Assembly (NCBI GenBank): GCA_009377445.1
Contig: WHUA01000003.1
Coordinates: 186,001 to 250,000, forward strand
Direction: 5' to 3'
DNA length: 64,000 bases
Origin: Alphaproteobacteria bacterium
GTDB lineage: Bacteria > Pseudomonadota > Alphaproteobacteria > UBA8366
In this document: positions 52,122 through 60,955 of the stretch, in pieces
Layout of the letters: every line of letters starts with the position of its first letter
Position numbering within the stretch: position 1 is the stretch's first letter
The notes under the pieces: generated by a model
The model's database searches: none
What the model was told of the DNA's origin: nothing
Seen by the model: only the letters and a program-made list of their open reading frames with translations
Translations under genes and position numbers: made by a program

Positions 52122-53576
52122 CTAGGCGCGCTCGACCCAGCCGCGGTCGAGATAGGGGGTCGTGCCGACACGGCTCCAGGCGAGGTGCGCGCGATAGCCC
52201 GCGGCACCCTCCGCCGTGGCCGTGCCGCGGACGGCCTCCCCCTCCGCATACCCCTCGCCCGCCAGCGCCTCGCGCAGCACGCGCCCCTGCACGTGCGGCG
52301 GCACGGGCATGCCGAGCAATGTGAGAATCGTCGGCAGCACGTCGACCAGCCCGCACGGCAGCGCCGAACGTCCGCCGCCGCGGAACGAGTCGCCCGACAC
52401 CGCGAGCCAGGTCTGCAATTCGACGGGATGCAGGCCGCCGTGCAGCCCGCCGCCGACCGGATACTTCGCGTTCTGGAGCGTGTGGCCGATGCTGCCCTGC
52501 GGATTGGCGCGGTCGTCGCTCGCCAGCACGAGGCCGATGTCGGGCGCGCGGCGATGGTCGATGAGAAGCTGGTCGTGGCGCAGCGCGCCTTCGCCGTCGC
52601 GGGTCGAGACCGGGCCGCACCAGGGCTGTTCCTGCAGCCAGGCGAGCAGACGGTGGATCAGCGCCGGGTCCCGGTCGCGCACATAGATGCCGCCCGCGCT
52701 GGAGAGCGCGAGCGCCGCATCCGCGCCGTCGGAGACCGTCTCCCCGACGCTGAAGCCCGCCGCGCGCATCTGGTCGGCAAGGCCGATGCCTTCCGCCGCC
52801 ACGGTGATCTGGCCGTGGTCGGAGAGCGTGACGACCTGCAGCGCGTCGCCCGGCCCATCCCGCTCGCGCCAGTCGAGGATGCGGCCGAGCTCGGCGTCGA
52901 GATGGCGGAGCGCCCGCAGGTTCGGCTCCGTGCCGATGCCCTTGTAGTGGTAGCTGTTGTCCGGCTCGCAATACCACAGGACGGTGACGTCGGGATGCAG
53001 TTCAGGCTCGATGTAGCGGAGATACGTGTCGCTCGCGTAGGTGAGCCAGCTCAGCGACGGAATCTCGTGCGGCGGAATGGGGCCGACCCGGCGTGCGGCC
53101 TCCGCGATCGACGCCGCCGGCACCGACGCGTCCGGCCGGTGCAGCGCGAGGCGGAAGAACCCCAGCGCCTCCGCCTTGTGGCTCAGCATGCGGCATCCGC
53201 CGGGCGTGCCCGCGCTCAGCACCGCCAGCGTCTTCCCCGCCTGCGCCAGGATCTCGCCCAGCACCGGCACGTCGACCAGCTTGCCGCCGAGCCGGCGGTC
53301 GCCCTCGGCGAGCTGCGTCTCGTCGCCGGTGTTGAAGAGCTTGCCCGGCGCGGCGACGGGATCGAGGAACTTGTTGCCGACGATGCCGTGGCGCTGCGGA
53401 TAGCAGCCGGTCACCATCGCCGACTGGTTGACGCGCGTCTCGGTCGGGAAGGTCGATCGGCTGTGGGGAAAGCGGTAGCCGGCATCGGCGAAGGCGCACA
53501 GATTCGGCATCAGCGCCGGCGTCACCATGTCCGGCCGAAGCGCGTCGAAGGCGAGGATGAGGATGCGGCGGGACAC
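52122..53576 (-). CDS. Alkaline phosphatase/nucleotide pyrophosphatase superfamily protein
   Basis: 484 aa. FDALRPDMV holds the first metal Asp; STFPTETRVNQSAMVTGCYPQRHGI contains the Thr nucleophile and the family G-x-Y-P-x-x-H-G pattern; TLSDHGQ gives the second Asp-His pair; HGGLHPVEL the last His. A type I phosphodiesterase/nucleotide pyrophosphatase (NPP-like), cytoplasmic because no signal peptide is seen. GTG start. Substrate unknown. Confidence 0.87.
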   Translation of the reverse strand: MSRRILILAFDALRPDMVTPALMPNLCAFADAGYRFPHSRSTFPTETRVNQSAMVTGCYPQRHGIVGNKFLDPVAAPGKLFNTGDETQLAEGDRRLGGKLVDVPVLGEILAQAGKTLAVLSAGTPGGCRMLSHKAEALGFFRLALHRPDASVPAASIAEAARRVGPIPPHEIPSLSWLTYASDTYLRYIEPELHPDVTVLWYCEPDNSYHYKGIGTEPNLRALRHLDAELGRILDWRERDGPGDALQVVTLSDHGQITVAAEGIGLADQMRAAGFSVGETVSDGADAALALSSAGGIYVRDRDPALIHRLLAWLQEQPWCGPVSTRDGEGALRHDQLLIDHRRAPDIGLVLASDDRANPQGSIGHTLQNAKYPVGGGLHGGLHPVELQTWLAVSGDSFRGGGRSALPCGLVDVLPTILTLLGMPVPPHVQGRVLREALAGEGYAEGEAVRGTATAEGAAGYRAHLAWSRVGTTPYLDRGWVERA

Positions 53577-53672
53577 TACCCCCCACCCCGGCCCTCCCCC
53601 GCAAGGGGGGAGGGAGAATTATTGCGGCGCCATTCCCTCCCCCTCGACGGGGGAGGGTTAGGGTGGGGGTGG
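53577..53672. repeat. GC-rich palindromic intergenic repeat
   Basis: Outer arms ACCCCCCACCCCGG...  and ...GGGTGGGGGTGG mirror each other, and two inner hairpins CCCTCCCCC/GGGGGAGGG lie at about 53592-53614 and 53636-53658. Dispersed repeats of this composition are common in Alphaproteobacteria. It fills the gap between two genes transcribed toward the left. Confidence 0.75.
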
Positions 53673-53696
53673 AGCAAGCGGCACATCATCGGCGCG

Positions 53697-54482
53697 CTAG
53701 CCATTCGCCGCCTCGTCCTCGGCATTGAGGACCTGCGGTTCGCCGCCGAGGCCGCGGATCAGGCCCATCACCTCCGCCATCACGAAATCGAGCTGCGCGG
53801 CATCCGTGCCGCGCATCACGAGGCTGACACGGAACTCGCCCCGCGAATACTGCGGATAGCTGCCGATGTCGACGTCGGGATGCGCCTTCTGGATCGCGGC
53901 GAGGCCCTCCGCAACCGTGCCCTCGCCCAGCGTGCAGAGCACCGTGCGCGACAGAACCGTCGCGCCGCCGACGAGGTTGCCCTTAACGCCTTCGAGCATG
54001 GCGCGCATGATCGACGGCACGCCCGCCATCACGAACACGTTCTCGACCTGGAAACCCGGCGCGGTCGAGATCGGGTTGTCGATCAGTGTCGCGCCTTCCG
54101 GCGTCTTCGCCATGCGGAGCCGCGCCTCGTTGATTTCGCGCCCGCTCTGCCGGTAGTGCTCCTCCAGCCGGCGGCGTGCCTCGGGATGCTCGACCCAGCG
54201 GCGGCCGAACGCCTTCGACACGCATTCGGATGTGATGTCGTCATGGGTCGGGCCGATGCCGCCGGTGATGAAAACATAGTCGAACTTGCGGCGGAGCGTG
54301 TTCACCGCCTCGACGATCTCGCCCTCGATGTCGGGGATGACCCGTGTTTCCATCAGGCGCACGCCGACCTCGTTCAACGTGAGAGCGATATGCGCCAGGT
54401 TCTTGTCCTGGGTGCGGCCGGACAAAATCTCGTTGCCGATGATCAGCAGCGCCGCGGTGACGGTCTTCTTTTCGGTGGTCAT
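53697..54482 (-). CDS. Molybdopterin-binding domain protein (CinA N-terminal type)
   Basis: 261 aa. AALLIIGNEILSGRTQDKNLAHIALTLNEVGVRLMETRVIPD, YVFITGGIGPTHDDITSECVSKAFGR and NPISTAPGFQVENVFVMAGVPSIMRAMLEGV are MoCF_biosynth/CinA motifs. It lacks the C-terminal nicotinamide-nucleotide amidase domain of full CinA. Probably a nucleotide pyrophosphatase-like enzyme in cofactor repair. Confidence 0.9.
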   Translation of the reverse strand: MTTEKKTVTAALLIIGNEILSGRTQDKNLAHIALTLNEVGVRLMETRVIPDIEGEIVEAVNTLRRKFDYVFITGGIGPTHDDITSECVSKAFGRRWVEHPEARRRLEEHYRQSGREINEARLRMAKTPEGATLIDNPISTAPGFQVENVFVMAGVPSIMRAMLEGVKGNLVGGATVLSRTVLCTLGEGTVAEGLAAIQKAHPDVDIGSYPQYSRGEFRVSLVMRGTDAAQLDFVMAEVMGLIRGLGGEPQVLNAEDEAANG

Positions 54483-54556
54483 GATCGGACCCGGTTAGCC
54501 GGCTGGGAAACAATGCCGCCCGGATGATAGCGATCCCGGGGCCGCTGTCACCAGCG

Positions 54557-55132
54557 TCAATGCTTCAGCTCAGGCTCGGCGCCGCCCGCTGGCGGAATGT
54601 CGAAGGCGTTGAGCGTGATCGCGACCACGCCGTAGAAGCCGATCAGCCCCATCAGGTCGATCAGCGCCGGGCGGCCGATCAGCTTGTCGATGCGCTGGAA
54701 TGTCTCGTCGCTGACCGACTTTTTTTCGAGCACCTCGTGGCAAAAGGCGTAGACCGCCGCCTCCGTCTCATCCTTGATGACCGGCTTCTTGCCGTCGCGG
54801 ATCGCCACGATGACGGCCTCGTCGATGCCGGCTTCGCGCGCCGCGTTCCGGTGCGAATGCCAGGCATACTGCGCCTTGGCGTTGCGGCAGGCGATGATGG
54901 TGGCGAGCTCGACGACGCGGCGCGACAGGCCGGAGCCGAAGCGCACGCGCCGCCCGAACGTCTCCGCGATCTCGGAGAATTCCGGGTTGGCGAGCCAGAT
55001 CCGGAAGGGCCCGGGCAGCTTGCCCCGCTTGCCCAGCACCATGTCGTAGACGCGGCGCTGCTCCGCGCCCATCTTCGAGGGATCGGGCTCCTCGAAACGG
55101 GGAGCCCCGGCCGCTGCCGGTTTCTTTGCCAT
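54557..55132 (-). CDS. Carboxymuconolactone decarboxylase (CMD) family protein
   Basis: 191 aa helical protein. LSRRVVELATIIACRNAKAQYAWHSHRNAAREAGIDEAVIVAIRDG is the CMD/AhpD core with one cysteine and the WHSH histidines. Not an AhpD peroxidase because the CxxC is absent. The ATG at 55132 (MAKKPAAAG) is preceded by AAAGGAGTCCCGGCC. 23 bp from the class II aldolase stop, so one operon. Confidence 0.87.
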   Translation of the reverse strand: MAKKPAAAGAPRFEEPDPSKMGAEQRRVYDMVLGKRGKLPGPFRIWLANPEFSEIAETFGRRVRFGSGLSRRVVELATIIACRNAKAQYAWHSHRNAAREAGIDEAVIVAIRDGKKPVIKDETEAAVYAFCHEVLEKKSVSDETFQRIDKLIGRPALIDLMGLIGFYGVVAITLNAFDIPPAGGAEPELKH

Positions 55133-55155
55133 GGCCGGGACTCCTTTCCGTTCTG

Positions 55156-55905
55156 TCAGTGCTTGTAGCTGGGGTCGATGCGGTCGAGGCGGCGGAGATG
55201 CCCCGGCCACCCCATGGCGCCGAAGCTGCCGCCGCGCGAGGTCATCTGGTTGCGCGTGTGCTCCGCGACTTCCTTCGGCACGAGCTGCATCTCCGCGCCC
55301 GTCGACATGGCGTCGACCTGCGCCTGGCAGGATTTCTCGAGGCGGAACATCATGTGGAACGCCTCGGGGATGGTCCGCCCGCAGGTCAGCAGCCCGTGGT
55401 TCCGGAGGATGAGCGCGTCGTTCTCGCCCAGATCGCGCTGCAGCCGCTCGCGCTCGTCCAGGTTCGTCGCGACGCCCTCGTAGTCGTGATAGGACGTGCA
55501 TTCGTAGAAGCGCATCGAATGCTGCGTCATCGGCAGCAGGCCGCATTCCATCGCCGAGACGCCCATGCCCGCGCGGGTGTGGGTGTGCAGCGAGCAGAAC
55601 ACGTCCTTCCGGCCGTCCAGCACCGCGCTGTGGATGGTGAAGCCGGCCGGGTTGACCGCGTAGTCGGTGTTCTTGGTGAGCTGCTCGCCGTCGAAATTCA
55701 CCTTGATCAGGCTCGACGCCGTCATCTCGTTGAAGAACATGCCGTGCGGATTGAGCAGGAAGGCATCCGGCTCGCCGGGCACGCGCGCGGCGATGTGGGT
55801 GCCGGTCATGTCCGACATGTCGTAGAAGTCGACCAGCCGGTAGCATGCTGCGAGGTCGACACGGGTCTTCCATTCCTCGGGCGTCACGTTGTCACGTACT
55901 GCCAT
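55156..55905 (-). CDS. Class II aldolase/adducin family protein (copy 1)
   Basis: 249 aa. MSDMTGTHIAARVPGEPDAFLLNPHGMFFNEMTASSLIKV, HTHTRAGMGVSAMECGLLPMTQHS (zinc histidines) and YHDYEGVATNLDERERL are AraD-type motifs. Zinc-dependent aldolase or epimerase-like activity. Good ribosome site AAAGGAAAGGGAC. It is a paralogue of the next gene, about half identical by eye, in tandem 32 bp apart. Confidence 0.92.
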   Translation of the reverse strand: MAVRDNVTPEEWKTRVDLAACYRLVDFYDMSDMTGTHIAARVPGEPDAFLLNPHGMFFNEMTASSLIKVNFDGEQLTKNTDYAVNPAGFTIHSAVLDGRKDVFCSLHTHTRAGMGVSAMECGLLPMTQHSMRFYECTSYHDYEGVATNLDERERLQRDLGENDALILRNHGLLTCGRTIPEAFHMMFRLEKSCQAQVDAMSTGAEMQLVPKEVAEHTRNQMTSRGGSFGAMGWPGHLRRLDRIDPSYKH

Positions 55906-55937
55906 TGTCCCTTTCCTTTTCTTCTATGTCCGCCGGC

Positions 55938-56726
55938 TCAGTTCTTGTAGCTCGGATCGATCCGGTCGAGCTGCCGCAGCAGTCCCGGCCAGTCGCGCTG
56001 GGCGCTGAGCGTTTCCTTCTTCGCGAAATGCTTCTTGGTGCTCTCCTGCACCGTCGGCGCGATCTCCGTCACCTTGGTGCGGGCGGCCATGCCGTCGATC
56101 TGCGCCTGGCAGGCCTTTTCCAGCTTCTGGATCAGGCGGAAGGCGTGGGCCACCGTGTTGCCGCAGGTCATCAGGCCATGATTGCGAAGGATGAGGGCGC
56201 AGTTGTCTTGCAGGTCCTGCTGCAGCCGCTCGCGCTCGTCCAGATTCGTCGCGACGCCCTCGTAGTCGTGGTAGCCGATGTTGTCGATGAAGCGGGCCGC
56301 GTGCTGCGACATCGGCAGCAGGCCGCATTTGAGCGACGAGACGGCCATGCCGGCGCGGGTGTGCGTGTGCAGCGCGCAATTCACGTCATGGCGCACCGCA
56401 TGCACCGCGCTGTGGATCGTGTAGCCCGCGGCGTTCACCGGATACTCGGTTTCGCTCAGGATATTGCCGTCGATGTCGACCTTGATCAGGCTGGAGGCCG
56501 TGATCTCTTCGAAGAACAAGCCGTAGGGATTGATCAGGAAGGCGGCGTCCTCGCCCGGAACGCGGGCGGAAATATGCGTGCCGGTCAGGTCCGACATGCC
56601 GTAGTGGTCGACCAGCCGGTAGCAGGCGGCCAGGTCGACGCGGGTCTGCCATTCTTCGGGAGATACTTTGGCGCGAACCGAGGGGATTTCTTCCGGGGCC
56701 AGGGCGATTGCTGCCATCGCAGACAT
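55938..56726 (-). CDS. Class II aldolase/adducin family protein (copy 2)
   Basis: 262 aa, same architecture as copy 1: MSDLTGTHISARVPGEDAAFLINPYGLFFEEITASSLIKV, HTHTRAGMAVSSLKCGLLPMSQHA, YHDYEGVATNLDERERLQQDL, NHGLMTCG. The C-terminal sequences WPGLLRQLDRIDPSYKN and WPGHLRRLDRIDPSYKH match between copies. ATG at 56726. Divergent from the LLM oxidoreductase gene 139 bp away. Confidence 0.92.
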   Translation of the reverse strand: MSAMAAIALAPEEIPSVRAKVSPEEWQTRVDLAACYRLVDHYGMSDLTGTHISARVPGEDAAFLINPYGLFFEEITASSLIKVDIDGNILSETEYPVNAAGYTIHSAVHAVRHDVNCALHTHTRAGMAVSSLKCGLLPMSQHAARFIDNIGYHDYEGVATNLDERERLQQDLQDNCALILRNHGLMTCGNTVAHAFRLIQKLEKACQAQIDGMAARTKVTEIAPTVQESTKKHFAKKETLSAQRDWPGLLRQLDRIDPSYKN

Positions 56727-56865
56727 CGGCGTTCCTTTCTATCGGGTTCGTAACGGGTGCGGAAAGTGGTGCAGGGCAAGGCTGAAACGTCGCCTTTGGA
56801 TAAGTATAGCATAACATTCGCACTGCGCTAAAGTGTCGCAAACCAAGGCGGAAAGGATACTTCGG

Positions 56866-57927
56866 ATGCGCGTTCTCACGGTGCTGCCGCAGGATGACCT
56901 GCGCAAGGTCGGGCCCGCCGCCCAGGCCATCGAAGCGGCCGGCTACGACGGCGCCATAAGCATGGAGAACCAGCACGAGCCCTTCCTGCCGCTGGCCGTA
57001 GCCGCCACGGCGACGGAGCGGGTCCAGCTCATGACCGGCATCGCCATCGCCTTCGCCCGCAGCCCCATGGTCGTGGCCGAGGCGGCGCACGACCTGCAGA
57101 CCGCTTCGGGCGGCCGCTTCGTGCTCGGCCTCGGGACCCAGGTCAAGGGCCACAACGAGCGGCGCTTCAGCGTGCCCTGGAGCCCCCCTGCCCCGCGCCT
57201 TCGCGAGTATATCGAGGGGATGCGGGCGATCTGGCGCTGCTGGGAGAAGGGCGAAAAGCTGAGCTACAGCGGCAAGCACTATCAGTTCACCCTGATGACC
57301 CCGAACTTCATGCCGAAGCCGAATTGCCTGCCGCCGATCCCCGTGACGATCGCCGCCGTGGGGCCGGCCATGCTGCGGCTGGCCGGGCGGGTCTGCGACG
57401 GGGTCCGCCTGCACCCCTTCTGCACCCGCAAATACATCGAGGAAAAGGTACTGCCGCAATTGAACGAGGGCTTGGCCGAAAGCGGCTTGCCGCGGGAGCA
57501 GTTCGAGATTACGGGCGGCGGCTACGTGGTGACGGGCCCCGACCAGGAAAGCGTCGACAGGATGTTCGAATGGGTGCGCTACCGCGTCGCCTTCTACGGC
57601 TCGACGCGCAGCTATTTCCCGGTGTGGGAGACGCACGGCCTGGAAGACCTGGGCCTGAAGCTGCACGAGATGTCGAAACGCGGGGAATGGAACAGGATGG
57701 CCGCCGAAATCCCGGACGACATAGCCCACATGTTCTGCGCCGCCGGGAAACACGACGCCATCGTGGGCGAGATCGAGAAGCGCTTCGGCGGCGTCTCCGA
57801 CTCCCTCAACGCCACGCTGACGACCGAGCTGGACCCCGGCCTCACGCCGGATCTCATCCAGGACATCCAGCGTCTTCCTTCGCGTTTCCGCGCCTTCCGG
57901 ACGGACTGGACGTTACCTCCGCATTAA
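56866..57927 (+). CDS. LLM-class flavin/F420-dependent oxidoreductase
   Basis: 353 aa TIM-barrel. AQAIEAAGYDGAISMENQHEPFLPLAVAATATERVQLMTGIAIAFARSPMVVAEAAHDLQTASGGRFVLGLGTQVKGHNERRF is the luciferase-like monooxygenase core; PIPVTIAAVGPAMLRLAGRVCDGVRLHPF follows. Resembles the F420-linked subgroup. ATG at 56866 is favoured by GAAAGGA; a GTG at 56833 would add 11 residues. Confidence 0.87.
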   Translation: MRVLTVLPQDDLRKVGPAAQAIEAAGYDGAISMENQHEPFLPLAVAATATERVQLMTGIAIAFARSPMVVAEAAHDLQTASGGRFVLGLGTQVKGHNERRFSVPWSPPAPRLREYIEGMRAIWRCWEKGEKLSYSGKHYQFTLMTPNFMPKPNCLPPIPVTIAAVGPAMLRLAGRVCDGVRLHPFCTRKYIEEKVLPQLNEGLAESGLPREQFEITGGGYVVTGPDQESVDRMFEWVRYRVAFYGSTRSYFPVWETHGLEDLGLKLHEMSKRGEWNRMAAEIPDDIAHMFCAAGKHDAIVGEIEKRFGGVSDSLNATLTTELDPGLTPDLIQDIQRLPSRFRAFRTDWTLPPH

Positions 57928-58125
57928 CCTTTGCGCAGTAATCTCGACGATGCGGGCAGGAAACCCGCATCCGGACCGATCCGCGGTTCTTCACATCGCC
58001 CGAGACGCCATGAGAACCCCCAGCGCATTCGAATGCCTGCTAAACGACGCTCTACTCGGGTAAGTTGTTTTTAACGTATCCGAAGTAACGTTAACAGCAG
58101 GAACATCTACAGTCTGCCAATACGA

Positions 58126-59442
58126 ATGGCTAATTCGAACAATAATTCGCGAAACGACGCGGTCTCGAGCCAGGATTTGCCGGATCACGGCGACGTCCTC
58201 GAACAGGCAACCGTCCTGATCGTCGAGCCGGACCAGGGTTCGCGCAAGGCGATCGAGGACCGGCTGCAGGCAGCCGGCTTTACTGCGCTGGCTGCGGTGC
58301 CCGACGTCACGACGGCGATCGAAGCCTGCGCATCCTCCCCTCCCGATGTGGCGCTGCTGCAGGCGAGCCTCGATGGCGGCGGCCAAGGGCTGGCCGATCG
58401 GCTCCGGGCAGCCCATCCCGACCGTTGCCTGTCCGTCATCTTCCTGACCGGCGACGCCGATCCGGCGGCGCGGAAAGAGCTGCTCGACCGAGGCGACGAT
58501 TGCCTCACGCTGCCCCGCGACATGATGGAGCTGCCGCAGCGGGTATCGCTGCATGCGATGCTGCACATCGTCGGGCGCAGCTTGCGTTCCGAGCGCGACT
58601 CCATGGAGCAGATCATCGAGAAGCGGACGAACCGCCTGAACAAGGCGCTCGACCTCCTGCGCGATGCGGAAAAGCGGCTCGAACGGGAGCTGTCACAGGC
58701 GCGGACCGAGTCGCGGGAGCGCATCGACTATTTCGCGGAAACCCAGCACGAGCTCCGCACGCCGCTCAACGCGATCTGCGGAATGTCGGACGCGATGCGG
58801 AAAGAGATATTCGGCCCGATCCAGAATCCGAAGTACAAGGACTACGTCAACAACGTATACCAGTCGGGTCAGCACCTGCTGTCCATTATCGACGGCCGCC
58901 TCGAGCTGTCGCGCATCGAGGCCGGCGCCGACCCGCTGGAGGTGGAAGCCGTCAACGTCAGCGGCGTCATCGAAGAGACGGCGGAGATGCTGGGCCGGAT
59001 CGCGGAGCAGGCCGATGTCGAGCTCCGGGTCGATATCGAGCCCAACCTGCCGGTCATCGAGACCGACCGCCGCAAGCTGCGCCAGATCCTCGTCAACCTC
59101 GTGTCCAACGCCATAAAGTTCACGCCGGAAAAGGGCCGCGTAACGATGTCGGTCAAACGCAACGCGCAAAAAGGCGTCCTCGTTCTCGTCGTGTCGGACA
59201 CCGGCATCGGCATGTCGGCGAACGACATTCGCGACGTGATGAAGCCCTACCGCCGGCTCTCCGGCGACCGGCGCAGCGGCGAGCGCGGCTCCGGGCTGGG
59301 CTTGTCCATCGTTCATAAGCTCGTGGAGACGCTGGGCGCCACGATCGAGATAGAAAGCACCCCCGGCCGCGGCACCTCGGTCAAGATCGACCTTCCCATG
59401 CGGGTTCCGGGACCGCCGCTGGCGGTGAACGCCGCCGGGTAG
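58126..59442 (+). CDS. Histidine kinase with degenerate N-terminal receiver
   Basis: 438 aa, no membrane helix. Residues 28-145 fold like a receiver (ATVLIVEPDQGSRKAIEDRL) but the phosphoacceptor position is Gln79 (DVALLQASL). A coiled coil (MEQIIEKRTNRLNKALDLLRDAEKRLERELSQ) leads to the HisKA domain with ETQHELRTPLNAI (His208), then HATPase_c with NLVSNAIKFTPEKG, DTGIGM and GSGLGLSIVHKLVE. Probably a cytoplasmic sensor kinase using an unphosphorylated receiver-like domain. No response regulator is adjacent. A TTAACGT-rich 198-bp upstream region holds its promoter. Confidence 0.9.
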   Translation: MANSNNNSRNDAVSSQDLPDHGDVLEQATVLIVEPDQGSRKAIEDRLQAAGFTALAAVPDVTTAIEACASSPPDVALLQASLDGGGQGLADRLRAAHPDRCLSVIFLTGDADPAARKELLDRGDDCLTLPRDMMELPQRVSLHAMLHIVGRSLRSERDSMEQIIEKRTNRLNKALDLLRDAEKRLERELSQARTESRERIDYFAETQHELRTPLNAICGMSDAMRKEIFGPIQNPKYKDYVNNVYQSGQHLLSIIDGRLELSRIEAGADPLEVEAVNVSGVIEETAEMLGRIAEQADVELRVDIEPNLPVIETDRRKLRQILVNLVSNAIKFTPEKGRVTMSVKRNAQKGVLVLVVSDTGIGMSANDIRDVMKPYRRLSGDRRSGERGSGLGLSIVHKLVETLGATIEIESTPGRGTSVKIDLPMRVPGPPLAVNAAG

Positions 59443-59572
59443 CGGCACGCCCCCGTTTCGCCTTCCAATTTGACCCAAGCGCGATTTTATAAGACCTAAA
59501 GGGGAAGCCCCAACGCTCGTCCTGCGCGCCCGTCCGGCCGCGCGCGGGTCCGGCAGTAACGGAGTATTCCCC

Positions 59573-60934
59573 ATGGACAAAACCGAGAAGCAGCTTGTCG
59601 ATTTCGCGAGCGGGATCGCCTATTCGGACCTTCCGAAAGCGATGGTCCGGGCGACCAAGGGCCGCATGATCGACTCCATGGGCTGCGCCATGGCGGCGTT
59701 GCTGGCGCCCCCGGTCCGCGCCGCCCGCCGCGTCGCGCTGCCCGTCGCGGGCGACAGGGGCGCGCGTCTGTTCGGCACGCTCGTCCGCACCTCCCCCGAC
59801 ATGGCCGCGCTGGTGAACGGGGCGATGGTGCGCTACCTCGACATGAGCGACGCGCATCTCCGCCTGAGCGCGGCGCATCCGTCGGACAATATCCCCGGGC
59901 TCATGGCGATCGCCGAGATCACCGGCGCCAGCGGCAAGGATCTGATGCTCGCCATCGCCATCTCCTACGAAGTGCAGTGCACATTCTGCGAGTTCGTGCC
60001 GAGCCACGACAAGGGCTGGGACCAGCCGGTGTCGGGCGCGCCCGCCGCCGCGCTCGCGGCCGGCCGGCTGCTCGGCCTCGACAAGAAGCAGCTCCGCGAT
60101 GCGCTGGCGCTGGCCGTCATTCCCAATATCTCGACGATGCAGACGCGGTCGGGCGAGCTGTCGATGTGGAAAGGCGTGGCCGGTCCCAATGCGGCGCGCC
60201 AGGGCGTCTTCGCCGCGCTGCTGGCGCAGGCGGGCATGACCGGTCCGGAAGACAGCTACGAGGGCAAGTACGGGCTCTGGCAACAGACGATGGGCCGGTC
60301 CTACGCGTTTCCGATCCCGCGCAAGCTCGCGAAGCACCAGTTCGCGCTCATCCGGACGAACATCAAGACCTACCCCGTGCGCGACGCCATTCAGGTGCCG
60401 ATCGGCGCGGCGCTCCTGCTTCGTCCCAAGCTGCGGGTGGAGGACATCGAATCGCTGCGCATCGACACCTACGCGCAACACTTTGCGGCCGCGGTGAAGG
60501 ACCCGGCGCTGTGGGCGCCGACGACGCGCGAGACGGCGGACCACTCGATGCCGTTCTGCGTCGCCGCCGCGCTGATCGACGGCGAGGTCACGCCGGCAAC
60601 CTTCGAGCGCGGGCGCTTCCACGACAAGGACACGAAGGCCCTGATCAAGCGCATGACCGTCGAGTTCGTCGACGCCTTCGGGAAGGTCGCCCCGGCGACA
60701 CGGACCTGCCGCATCGTCGCCATCTTGAAGGACGGCAAGACGGTCTCGGCGGAGTTCCGCCAGACGCCCGAGGACATCGAGCGCGGGCCGAGCGACGCCG
60801 ACTTCGAAGCGAAGTTCCACACCCTGGCCTCGCGCACGCTGGACAAGGACACCCGCGGCAAAATGCTCGACACGCTGTGGCGTCTCGACAAGCTGGACCG
60901 GATCGATGGCATTATCGACCTGACGGCGATCTGA
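59573..60934 (+). CDS. MmgE/PrpD family protein
   Basis: 453 aa. DFASGIAYSDLPKAMVRATKGRMIDSMGCAMAALLAPP and HPSDNIPGLMAIAEITGASGKDLMLAIAISYEVQC are typical of the 2-methylcitrate dehydratase superfamily; APAAALAAGRLLGLDKKQLRDALALAV continues it. Iron-independent hydratase/isomerase on a small acid; substrate unknown. Ends 21 bp before the asparaginase gene. Confidence 0.88.
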   Translation: MDKTEKQLVDFASGIAYSDLPKAMVRATKGRMIDSMGCAMAALLAPPVRAARRVALPVAGDRGARLFGTLVRTSPDMAALVNGAMVRYLDMSDAHLRLSAAHPSDNIPGLMAIAEITGASGKDLMLAIAISYEVQCTFCEFVPSHDKGWDQPVSGAPAAALAAGRLLGLDKKQLRDALALAVIPNISTMQTRSGELSMWKGVAGPNAARQGVFAALLAQAGMTGPEDSYEGKYGLWQQTMGRSYAFPIPRKLAKHQFALIRTNIKTYPVRDAIQVPIGAALLLRPKLRVEDIESLRIDTYAQHFAAAVKDPALWAPTTRETADHSMPFCVAAALIDGEVTPATFERGRFHDKDTKALIKRMTVEFVDAFGKVAPATRTCRIVAILKDGKTVSAEFRQTPEDIERGPSDADFEAKFHTLASRTLDKDTRGKMLDTLWRLDKLDRIDGIIDLTAI

Positions 60935-60955
60935 CCTGAAAACGGAATTCGGCAA

